Assembly: GCA_013365365.1 (NCBI GenBank)
Contig: JABVXU010000008.1
Span: 248,001 to 312,000, forward strand
Length of the DNA stretch: 64,000 nucleotides
Direction: 5' to 3'
Source: Cruorifilaria tuberocauda
Taxonomy: Eukaryota > Nematoda > Chromadorea > Rhabditida > Onchocercidae
In this document: one piece after another, positions 28,525 through 39,500 of the stretch
How positions within the stretch are numbered: position 1 is the first letter of the stretch
How the letters are laid out: every line of letters starts with the position of its first letter
Program-made: the position numbers and the translations under genes
Notes under the pieces: model-generated
Databases searched by the model: none
What the model was told of the DNA's origin: nothing
What the model saw: only the letters and a program-made list of their open reading frames with translations

Positions 28525-30893
28525 TCACTGCGGTTTTAAGTCTTTGCTGATTCGATATGCATGTGTATTATTCCAATCAAATTTCACACCCGTTACAGGC
28601 AACTGACGGCGCAAGGCTTTGAATGTTGTACTAGACATTTGCTGGTAATTTTCTTGGACTGCATCCTGAAAGACATGTTTCAAACAACATTTTATAAAAG
28701 TTTTCCAAGTTTCATTGCAAATATCTTTCACATTTTGCCATTCATTATTGCTGTTAAAAAAAAAAAAAAAACTTGCCTGATATTTCGATTCTTCATCCCA
28801 AATGAATCTAAACACATCTTTTGCGGTCTGTCCGAAGTCGGCCTAAAAATCTATTCTGGAATTACCTTTTTTTCATTCTCTCCATAAGAACGGCACTCAA
28901 AACAGATGTATAAAAACCAACGGTGTATATAACTTTGGCAGATGTTTCCTTCGTTGATACAAGTTGAACATTGCCGTCTTCATAATAATGCACATGTACT
29001 TTGATGATGCCTTTAATTTCACACTGTTCGTTTTTGCCATCTGCAATGGGTATTGTCCATTGTGAACGCCATCGCCCATTCCTAGGCGATTAAAAGAAGT
29101 AATTTAAAAATACATAAATCTACGTACGAATCCTCCCATTACAGAGCTGATTCTCTCACTCAGTGTTTTATTTGTCATTATGATGAAAAAAGCCTTACTG
29201 GGCAAGAAAGCACACCACATAATACTAAAATGTCAAATTAGTATTGATAAATCCCAGAGATATCATTCATTGGATTGTTATTAATGTAATAAATTTGAAA
29301 GTTGTATTTCTTGAAATGATATCTTGATTCAATATCAACAAAATAATCAATAATATTTTACCAGAAATTTTTGGGTTGATAACGATGGCTTTCAATACAC
29401 AATGTCAAAAAGTCGTTGTTCACAAATACGGCCGCTATACCCGTTTCTTCGTAGTGGCTATCAATGTATTTGTCGGCTTCCTGCACAGTCAATTGCAATA
29501 TTTACAATACACAAAGAGATACTCGTTTAAAAAAGTGGAAAAAATTCCTCCAAAAATTGAAAAATAATGCAAAAAAATTTCGATGATATTATCCCAGCTC
29601 ATACCCTATAATTTCTAAATTTTCGTAAAAACCTAGGCCAAGCTCTCTTACTTTAATAAATGATTTGAGGTATTTCTACGGAATTACCAAATGACTAAAA
29701 AATTGTTATATTATGAGCAGGAATCAATTATATAAATCCCAGACAACAAACCTCTTGCACTGCTTTCCGCCAAGTCTCAGAACTAACATCACTTGCACTT
29801 TCTGTCTGAATATCAGTAGCTTCCTTTCGTAAATGCTCGTATTTGAACGAATTTCTTGATCTAGGATCGTAAAATCTGCCATTCGGCATTTCATTGAACG
29901 GTGTGATTAAAGTCTGTAACCAAAATTCTACAGAATTTCTGATATATACGACTTTTAATTTCACCCAATAGTCCCTTAACTAAAATCCCCCTAATAAAAG
30001 ACTTCTGGGTTTCTGAAACATGGCGGCATAAAATGTGAAATGGGGTCCAATGTCTTAGATCGGTTATTCCTCACAAAACGGTAATCTTAACCATTAAAGA
30101 CAAATTCAAATAAATTCCGAAAATTAAATTTGATATTCCCGCATACAATACTGAAGCAAAAAAAGGTTCTCGATATCACAAGCTAAAATGAATGGCACCT
30201 GTTTGTCAACGCTTTCCAATTTAACGGGGATAAATTGCTCCTTATTGTACTGTGCAAATGCCGCTGCGCAGCCATCTTTCAGTAAGTTATCATTGTTCAG
30301 CAACATACGCACATCATTAAAAACCTGTGAAGCAAATCACTATACTTTCATACTCTGCAAATCCTAACAATATAACTTTTGAAAATCTTAACTCAAATAC
30401 CTTTTGGGAACCTAAACAAACGAACTTCGCTAACAAGAGTACCATAATTCACAAATGTCTGGAACAAATATAAAAAAATAAGACTCATTCCTGATATTCT
30501 TGAACAAATGCAATAGCATGCTAGCGGGTAGGATATTATTTGATATCCTAACTGCCAGAATTAAGATTGACACGCTCCGCTAAAAAAGCATGTGCAAAGC
30601 ACTATGTGTATAGTAACGGTACAGGTGCTAAGTGCATTCCACTGGAATGATCGTAATATCAAAGCGAATACTAAATGTATGTCCTATGCTTGCTATAAAT
30701 TTAAAATTCTGACCAAATTTCAAGATATACGAACAACTAGCAGTTAGTAATGATGCCTCAGATAAGATATGGTAACAATTTAAATGACGCTTGAATCAAA
30801 AACCTCATTAAACTCCCCAGGAGGAGAATGTAGAAGAAAATTAGAGACAATTCGTATATTATCGTTCTCACTGATCGCATTTTCTTCCGCCAT
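28525..30893 (-). CDS. cap-1: F-actin capping protein (CapZ) alpha subunit, complete
   Basis: Seven exons with phases matching: 30804-30893, 30199-30324, 29752-29913, 29362-29480, 28934-29081, 28777-28842, 28525-28665; 283 residues, the family's normal length. Diagnostic motifs: [99 protein letters not shown] and the C-terminal [19 protein letters not shown]. With the beta subunit it caps actin barbed ends, in muscle at the thin-filament anchor. The start is the ATG giving [11 protein letters not shown], which matches the family N-terminus. A TTTTGTTCAG acceptor 11 bases upstream suggests trans-splicing, although the frame stays open upstream through that acceptor. The intron between exons 6 and 7 begins with GC (see separate entry). 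Confidence 0.96.
28666..28776 (-). other. GC-AG intron of cap-1, in-frame and stop-free
   Basis: Read on the minus strand, exon 6 ends TATCAG|GCAAGT and exon 7 is preceded by TGTCTTTCAG. The GC donor is otherwise a perfect match to the U1 consensus. The intron is 111 bases (37 codons), stays open in the cap-1 frame, and contains a T run of about 16. Joining across it restores the conserved family sequence ([12 protein letters not shown]), so splicing is expected, but retention would add 37 residues before the C-terminal actin-binding tail without a frameshift. Confidence 0.85.
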
Positions 30894-30910
30894 TTTCTTG
30901 TCTTCTGAAC
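30894..30910 (-). promoter_or_regulatory. Likely spliced-leader acceptor of cap-1
   Basis: TTTTGTTCAG lies 11 bases before the chosen ATG on the minus strand, with AAGACAAGAAA between, a spacing and context typical of trans-spliced nematode messages. Confidence 0.5.
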
Positions 30911-31003
30911 AAAAGAAACTGCAATGAATTCGGTCCTCCTTTACAACAATTTCTAAATCATTAAAATATGGATTCAAAGTTTTTAATCTTGTTAGGACTC
31001 CAC

Positions 31004-31296
31004 ACTACAGCAGGACAGGTCTTCCCCTAAAAACACCGTTGCCCAAATTAACCCATCTCCATCATAGCATTCTTATCAACCAAATAAAATCCACACCTTC
31101 GTAGCATGCACCAAGTCACAATAAATCTTTGCAAGACTTGAATTTTTCAAAAATCCTTCTACAACAGCAATATTTGATTCCAGACGAATAGAGTAAAAAT
31201 CTGTGACAATACTGAAACCACTGGGAATTCAAATTATGCAGCATGAATTGGCAGCAGCTAGCATTACCACACATTTGTATTGAAGCCTCGTGTCAA
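31004..31296 (-). other. Uncharacterised open exons upstream of cap-1 (candidate)
   Basis: On the minus strand, a 115-base block (31097-31211) lies between a clean GTTTCAG acceptor and an AAG|GTGTGG donor and encodes a protein-like sequence (IVTDFYSIRLESN, VVEGFLKNSSLAKIYC). A 29-base block (31268-31296) with GAATTGCAG acceptor and TG|GTAATG donor joins it in phase. A further acceptor (GCTGTAG, just right of 31004) opens a phase-matched frame (CGVLTRLKTLNPYFNDLEIV) that runs without a stop into the cap-1 ATG. This could be an unrecognised small gene, an alternative N-terminus of CAP-1, or chance. I do not recognise the sequence. Confidence 0.3.
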
Positions 31297-32337
31297 CTGC
31301 AATTCACTTTCATACCGTAGGTATCATTGTCTTCATTAATTAAGTCATAAAAAAATAAAGCATGACTGAAATGTTCGACAAGAATTATAGAATCAAACGT
31401 CAGTTAAGTCATGTAATTCCCTTTTTAGGACTTCAGGATTTTATTGTAATATGTAGCAATAACTCTCCTCCCGCTTATCACTTTTTTATTGTATTTAAGA
31501 CGTGAGAATCGAACGTTGCGACGATAGATAACGAAAATCAGAAAAAAGAGATCTGGGAAGAAACAGCTTGAAATTGCTGCAGTAGCGTGAAATAAATTTC
31601 GAACTATCTTTTTACTTCGAGGATTTCTATGAGTCGTGTTTTGATCGTTGCTTCCAAGATTATTATCGATTTCCTTTGCGAGAATTTAACCATAAAAGAA
31701 AATGTAATGAATTAGGTTCAAAATAAAATCGATGCGATGAATGGAAATATGACTAGGAAGATTTGCAGCTGATCACAGAAATGCTATCGAAATTCACCTT
31801 GATAATCATAAATTCCTTTTTTGTGGCACTTTCAAGATTCCTATCGCATGATGAATAACGAATTCACCAAATTCCTTGCATAGATTAACTGACTAGCACA
31901 GTTTTCAAGGACAATTTCATTATTTACTTGCAAAATTTAGCCAAATCGAACTGAATATTTTGAAAGCAGAGCGTAAACATTACAATGTATAATACAAGTC
32001 ACAAAGTATATCTCGTTTGGGACTTTGAATTTTTGCTAAAATGTTTATCACTTACAATAAGAAACTTAATGAAATCGCGAATTATATAATGAGCAGTTTG
32101 ATAATTCAGTGTCTTGGAAATTGCCAAATTAATAATTAGTACAAAATATGAATTAAAACTCAGAAATTTAAAATAAACGACAATCTTCAAAAAATCCTAA
32201 AACCTTAACTTTCACAATATCGACTAATTTACCAACACCAAAATTATCCGAAAATATTACAGATAAGTTAGTCGTAAACCGAACCATAGTATGTTCATGA
32301 CGTCGATGAACCTAAAATGAACTATGAGATGATATCC
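31297..32337. other. Intergenic stretch with one unexplained open frame
   Basis: One kilobase between the candidate exons and the small membrane-protein gene. A minus-strand frame from about 31.70 down to 31.45 kb stays open for some 80 codons without a methionine start and includes a hydrophobic run; no family is recognised. Nothing else is seen. Confidence 0.4.
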
Positions 32338-33089
32338 TCAATTAACCACAAACGGTTTGCCAATTTTGTGCCTTTCTTCGCCTGATAAATTCAATTCTTT
32401 ACGTCGCATCTCACGCTCACTCATGTTTTCTTTCCTCCGTCGCTTCAAGTCCTTTCCAGCTTGAATAAACAAGAACACATTTATCGCCATTATTACACCG
32501 CAGGCAATTAACACTTTACGTAGTAGTTCATGAGCTTTATTCGTCTGAAATGCATCAAGAGATTGCTCGTCGAAGTATAAGTCTTCTAATTTTCAATATA
32601 CTTTTAAATTCTTTAGAACTATGAGACAGGTCTTTAAAACATGTACTATTTTACAATGCTAAATACACTTCCACAACTAGATGTATTCTAGCTTATTTCT
32701 TGTACCTCAATAAGAATGACATAAATTACTTTCATATAATCGGATGCGTTACTCCATAATATCTTCCGACCACCAATAACACTTCGATGTGTAATTTTTT
32801 TCAGATCAATAAGCTTTTTCTGAATTCTGAAATAAATCACAGTTATTCCTCCACGTAATATCAATAATCTTAATTTGCAGAAGGTCATATATTTCAGAAA
32901 CTATTACAAGCAAATGAATTTTCTATTTTTCATCAATAACATTTTCCTCTCATGGGGGGAATCAAAAAGTTAACTTACTCTTCAGTTTGATTTTTAGTTG
33001 ACTTTGAAATGTTTTGGTGCCCATATAAAATATGACGTGCGCGACATGTATGAACGATGTTGACTAGCCTTTTCAGAACCTCAAGCATT
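32338..33089 (-). CDS. Small single-pass membrane protein, unknown function, complete
   Basis: Three exons whose phases fit exactly: 32989-33089, 32706-32826, 32338-32544; 142 residues. The ATG at 33089 opens MLEVLKRLVNIVHTCRARH. Exon 2 gives a basic, mixed segment (KKLIDLKKITHRSVIGGRK). Exon 3 holds one membrane helix, about residues 85-101 (VLIACGVIMAINVFLFI), followed by a strongly charged tail (KDLKRRRKE, MSEREMRRKEL, GEERHKIGKPFVVN). A short N-terminal half, one helix and a basic coiled-type tail would suit a mitochondrial inner-membrane or ER protein, but that is a guess. It is divergent to the DENND4-type gene (422 bases between starts) and about 1.4 kb upstream of cap-1 on the same strand. 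The exons were chosen because donor, acceptor and phase agree at both junctions. Confidence 0.6.
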
Positions 33090-33511
33090 TCAGACAACTA
33101 CTACAGAAGTAATGTAACTTACCAAAATAACGTTCTAATTTCGAAACAAACTGTCTTCCTCAAGTTAATGATAAACCACAATAACAACCAAACCAATGAA
33201 AATTTTGATCCCATTGAGTGACATTATTTTACTTAGAGACGCGGCGTTGACGACCACTTGTAATTAATGCTGTCGTTTTACTTTTCTAAAGTGTTTTATG
33301 CTGTTAATTAAACAGTATGTGTACATTAGGTTTATATAAATACGACGTATTAAAGTAACGAAGCCAGTTTGTTTAAAGGAATTTACATTGCTGTTTTTAG
33401 GAAGGCATGTTTCATTCGCTGCGATTGTTGACAGGCACTCTTAAACAGCAATAATTACATTTTTCTCTTGATGAATTTTTGATAATGTAATTTGATTTCA
33501 GATTAATTTGG
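33090..33511. promoter_or_regulatory. Shared upstream region of two divergent genes
   Basis: This 422-base gap separates the start codons of the small membrane-protein gene (minus) and the DENND4-type gene (plus), so it must contain both promoters. A TTTGATTTCAG acceptor lies about a dozen bases before the plus-strand ATG, consistent with trans-splicing there. No further motif is recognised. Confidence 0.55.
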
Positions 33512-36500
33512 ATGGGAGAGTGCAGGAGACTTTTTGAATATTTCGTTATCGTTGGCTTGAAAGATGGTGCTGAAGATTTGGTACCTACAGCTCAGGAATG
33601 TGGTTGCAGAAACTCAGCTCCTTTGGCTCCAATTACTGATATCTGTGTGATCTTTCCTGGTTTGGGCGAAACGGTATTGTTGTATTTTTTAATCCAAATT
33701 TGGAACTAAATTACCCTTTATATGTTATCTCTTCCAGGTTCCAGATGGATTTGAGCGTATCACAAGTACACCGATGGGATACGCAGCTGATCTGAACCAT
33801 GGTTCATTGCGGACACCGTCAGTCTTTTTATGTTTTCGCCGAGGGTATCACAAGCCACCTTTAGTCGACATTGGTTAATTTTGCAGCATATTCACTAACA
33901 ATATTTGATGTAACTTTGGCTTATGATTCATTTTGACCTACATGTTTAGGTGTGCTTGATGAGGGTCGTGGAGAAAAGCCAATGCTTGACTCGAACACCG
34001 TGTTGACCACTCCTTTCGGCCGTTCTGCTAATGTTAACAATGCCTCACCAGGTTTGATTTATTGTTTTTTGGAACAGTCCTTATTTTTCTAAAGGACTAC
34101 CTAGGTTAACCGACTTTGCAGTGAATCCTTGATTTCGTCTTTCATTTAAGGTGTTTTCTTAACATATCGTCGTGCACAAGCCAACAGTGCGCCGAGCCAG
34201 CTTGTCGTCACTCACATCTGTGTCATTCTGGCAAATAAAGGAGAGACGGCTCCACATACTTATTATAAAATCCCAAAAAATTTAAATAAGGTTAGAATGC
34301 CATATATAATGTGGAATAAATTAGAAAATTGTCAAAGACTTCCTTCATGGCCTCTCCAAAATTCTTTAATAGATTACTTTTTCGATTTAAATTCCATTAA
34401 GAACTTTTTAATTTGTTGATCACGATTCTATGATACATAAAACAGTTTAATTCCATTCATTTCATATTTTCTCGTATTGTTAACTATGGGAAAGTTCATA
34501 GTTACAGTGGTAAATCGGATATCACTGAAAAACTATTGTCAAGAAATAAGTTTCAGGGTATGGTTGGTTCTGATGTATTTCTATGTTATAAAAAATCACA
34601 GGGTACATCGAAACGAATAGCGTACAAGCCAGCAGTTCTGGATCATTTTCCTTCAGATAACAAATTCACATTGGCTCAAAATATACCAATGTTTTGCCTT
34701 CCAGTGGGTGCTTTAATCGAATGTTGGCCAGCAAGATGTCAACCACCAGATAAATTATTCTCCACTTTTGTTCTCACTGATCAGGTTCTGTTTTATTTTT
34801 CATTTTTGAATTTTTTCGTTTCGATATTTGATATTTCGTTCGTTTTTATATGAATTTTGGCATTAGTAAATGAATGTTTTGTACTTTTTTGCTTCATCTT
34901 TAATGATTACGAATTTCTCAAGTTGATGCTCATGAATATTCAGGACGGAAGTAAACTTTACGGGTCATCAGTTACCTTCTATGAACCTTATACAAAGCCA
35001 CTAAGCATTGAACAGATGGAAAAATTGGAGTTAATGAATGAAACAGTTACACGTGGGACAGTGGAGGATGCTTCTAACATTAATGATCCGGCTGAACAGG
35101 TTTTGCAAAACCTCTATTTTTTCCTGAATTTCTCGTCAATTATGATTTTATCGTATGAAAAATATTGAAGTTACTTCAGATGACATTTCATAGCAATATG
35201 TCAATTTGTATCATATCAAAATATCCATTTTTCAACGCATTCAAGCGGTTTTTGTTTTATCTTCATCGCATCTCTCTGTCAGGTGCACATTCTGTTCCCG
35301 TAGAACGTTATATTTCTCACCTTGTGAGTAGTTTTATTTTTTTTTGTATAGCGATTTCTGCTTTTATATATAGTAATATCGTCTTTTTGCAAACTTCATA
35401 GGAAAAGATTTCATATTTTTCGGTATAATTTTGTGTGGTTGTGACTCCTTTTAAGAGCTTTTTACCGAACTGCCAATAAAATTTAATAGTGTCTTAGACT
35501 TCATATTCAATAACAGTATTTTACCCACCGATGAAAATTTATAAAACGAAATCAAGAATTTTCTTTTCTTTCTGGTCCAAGATTTGTTTTAGCTCTATGA
35601 AGTGTCGTTTCCATCACCACGGTGTCCACGTGTACTAGTGCAGTTGGGTAACGAAACAATTTCATTCGAAAGCCATGACGATTCGCAATTACCGTTGTCC
35701 GGTGCCGCTTTTTTCGATACTCTGAAATGTCTAGGACCACAAAATCTGATGTATGAATTTATTATCAAAATATTTTTCCATTAAAAAATTTTTTCAAGGT
35801 ATATAATAGTACGTTACAGCATATACAGGCGAATTTTTTGATTTGAACAGAATCATGGAATTTCCAAGTCTGGCATAAATTTAGGTATTTGATGCTGCTT
35901 GCATTGCTGGAACAAAAAATATTAGTTCATTCATTGCGTCCTTGGCTACTAACGGCTGTCGCGGAAAGTGTTTGTGCTTTAATGTTCCCATTTCACTGGC
36001 AATGTCCGTACATTCCTCAGTGTCCGCTTTCGCTTGCTGGTGTGCTCCATGCTCCTCTTCCATTTATTGCTGGTGTTGATTCCAGGTAGATAAATTTCAC
36101 AATGATTTAGAAAAGTTATAATTTCAAGTCAACTTTCAAGTTATATACATAAAGTTTTTAAATTCGGAGTTGAGGCAGCGGTTTGCTAGCTGAAATTTAT
36201 AATGATCTCTCCTTGCAGATATTTTGATCTCTACGAAGACCCACCTTCTGATGTTACTTGCTTCGATCTTGATACTTCAACAATCAGTTTCTCTTCTGTT
36301 CGGCAAACGTTGAAACTTAGCATGCTTCCGAAGGTTAATACCGTACATAGTCAGTTTTTGTTACTTTGGTTTATGTCTGGATAAAAAGAAGTTTGAGGAA
36401 GTTTTTACCGGTTTCATTGATAAATTCATGCCGTCTAGCCGGACTTTTTTCTAGAAAGCTTCGCGACAGCTGAAGAGTAGTCTTGAGAAACTTCACAGAC

Positions 36501-39500
36501 GACTTTATCAAGAAGAATTTAATGTAATTGCTTTGAGAAAAAATATGGATTTTATGCCCTTGGATATCGATTATGATATACAACGTAAGAAAAGGATACT
36601 TGAAATCAACGTGCAAGATGCTTTTCTTCGGTAACGATTATCGTTTTGTTGCATTATTGTTGGCAAATTTTTTCCTCTTTCATAAACCTTTTCGTGTTTT
36701 GTCATATTCCAAGTATTTTTGGAATATGACAGAGGTTTTTGTTAAGTTCAGAGATTTCTATTGAGGAAGCAATTTAATGGCATCCAAACTAATTTTTATG
36801 ATTCTGGTTTTAGATTCATGGCTTCTTTAATGCAGGGATACACTGCTTATCTAAGACCTATTCGTTGTGCTCCTCGCTGTGTAGGAGCTACTGATACCGG
36901 CTCGCTATTTGATCTTGATGCTTTTCTTCGCTCTCGTGATAAGTAATTAACTTATTCATCCCTACGTCAAATTGCGCTGCATTACATAAATCTGCGTAAT
37001 TATGTTGCATCTAACTGTTCTGAATAAAAATATTCCCAGAGATCTTTTTCAGGTCATCATTGGATTTTTTCAAACGTTTCAGCGAAACACAGTCATTCAA
37101 TCGTTTTATCGAGGAGCGGTCATTTGTTTCTGACAAAAATACTTATAACGCGTTTTTTGATGAATGTATCGCTAAAATTTCTCAGAATGGTAATTTAATT
37201 CATCGATGTATGTAAATGCAAACCATTTATAAATTGTAAATTTAAAGGTTAGTATGAGCTATAATATAATCTTGAAGAAAGAGTTAATAATAGATCTCTA
37301 GACAGTTTTTCTTATATATCATATAGTAAGAATGAAAATCGCATCATATTTCTTGTATTTTTTAAAGATAATCGTTCGTCGAATGATTCTCTCGTGGAAT
37401 ATGAGATGTCAGCGAGCTGTCAGACGGAATTCGTGCCTCCTCCAGAATCTACTGTTAACTCGGATGGGCAGGAGTTGACCTATAAATATGAATGTTTTCC
37501 AAAGAAGCTTGAACCAGCGCTGTTCCAGCTTGAAAATTTACGCAAAATGAGTATCGAAATGAAGGACTCAGCTACCAGCAGCGGTAAGTAGTAAATAAGC
37601 TGCAGTTGCTCATATTTTTTCAGTAATTATACTGCGCAAAACTTCTCGTTTATTTTACTCGAACTTTTAGCCAGTTTGGAGAATGCTTTGATTCGCACAA
37701 AACAAGAAGCTCGAAGTGCCGTTGAAACAGCTGTATTAAATGCTCGACATTCACCAGTTACATGGCCAAAAACTCTGCTTTTTTATGCATATTCTGTTTG
37801 GTTTATGCTGTTACCTTCCCTTGTTCATCTTTCAAAGTCAAAAGTAAAGATCTTGCGACTAGCACTTCATGTAAGCGATTTTACATTGCCTTCTATTTTT
37901 CAGTGATTTGCATTACTTACTTTCTTTTTATAAGACCTATCGAAAATTCTTCCGTGTTTGCTGATTCCGTATTGTCAGTTAGTCTGCCATGACTGTACTA
38001 TTAATAATGTATTTGCGGCAACAAGTTGCTTCATCTTCGGAAGATTTTCAGTATTTATGGGATTTGGGCTTGCAGTATTTGTGAGAAAAGGAAGGGAGGT
38101 TAACATTTCTCGTCTTTAAATAACAATCATTGTCTACTTTACCTAATTCTTGATTGCTTCTAAAGTTAGAAATGACTAAACTTTTCAAGTTCGTTTAGAT
38201 ACTGGACAGAATGGAATATTCAGGTGTTATACCACTTGATCAGGTATGCTACCGAATTGTGATACAATTATGTGGCGATTTTGGACATCCTATTCTTGCT
38301 GTTAAAGTTCTTCAAGCAATGCAGGTAAGTTTGTGAAATGCCATTTTTCAATTTATATCATTTTGGATAATACATCATTATTTTTGGAATTACAGAGAAG
38401 TGGTATGGAACAGAATGCAGTGACATATGGCATTTACCACCAAGCAGTTCTAAAAGGCGGCTGGCCAGTGGGTGATCGAGTTGAAGCTTTAAAAGCATGG
38501 AATCGCTTAGCAATTGTAGTTCGAGCTGTTTCATTACTTAAAATGAATCTATCGCTGGCTGCAAGTCGCCGTTCTCTGCAATTCGGTTCGGTTAGTGTTA
38601 TTGGCTCCGTTTAGCTTCAATATTTCACTTTTATGAATTACTGTTTTTCAGAATATGTTTTGCAGATATCTGCTGCTGATAGTTGGTCTCATAGTGAGAA
38701 TGCATCATGTGGAAGTACAGCGAAAGGAAATGAACCGATTTCTAACGAAGTAGCTTCATTTTTGAAGTCCCAAGGAAATTTTTTGTCATTTTTAGAAGTC
38801 ATGTTTACTGTAACCTTTCTGATTCATGAAAAGTTGGCAAGCGAATTCTATGTTTTAAAAGGATGGGAACTTTTTTTTGTGAAGTTATGTTCCTGTAAAC
38901 TGGCATTTACTTCTGTAAACTTAGATGACAACATCAACTGCTTTGAATGTGGATGAAGATGAATCGATTTTGGATCAGTCTTCACAGTTGGAGAACGTTG
39001 TAGTTGGTTTTTGAGTTTTAAGTGTTATTTTGGTTATCATTTCAGCCGTCCATTTCTTATCTTTTTTTTTGTCTGATAATAATAGCTTTTGATCGTATTT
39101 CCTTATTGTTTTAAAGTGCATTTTGAGGTTCCGTTCTCGGAGGATAATAATTCAAATGACTCATTAATCGATCCGTTGGGGGCTATAAATATGCCGCAAA
39201 ATTTATTGGCAGCACCAAAACAATCTCGTGAAACGATGAGTCCAAGTCGATTACGATTTATTAAAGAACATAGTACTTCGCCATTTGCTAATGAGGTATT
39301 TCTTCTTGAAACTCTTCTTATGTATGCATGGATGTATGTGATAACTAATAAATGGGGGTACGTAATGATGGCATTGTATGATATTTAAATGATTAAATTT
39401 ATTATTATGGTACTATACTTCAAAAAAGTGAAGATATAGGAAATGACTTATATTACTGCAATTCCTGTTGATTGGTGAGCTTACAGATAAGCTTTAACAT

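Noticed and set aside
31505..31530. Sequence resembling a tRNA T-arm on the minus strand
   Set aside because: No matching acceptor, D or anticodon stem could be folded around it.
31450..31705. Open minus-strand frame of about 80 codons with a hydrophobic run
   Set aside because: No start codon, no splice sites in phase with the neighbouring candidate exons, and no motif; kept only as a note in the intergenic entry.
38005..38098. Possible extra denn-4 exon between the [16 protein letters not shown] and ILDRM exons
   Set aside because: Joining the flanking exons directly keeps phase and family spacing, and no phase-0 acceptor/donor pair exists inside.
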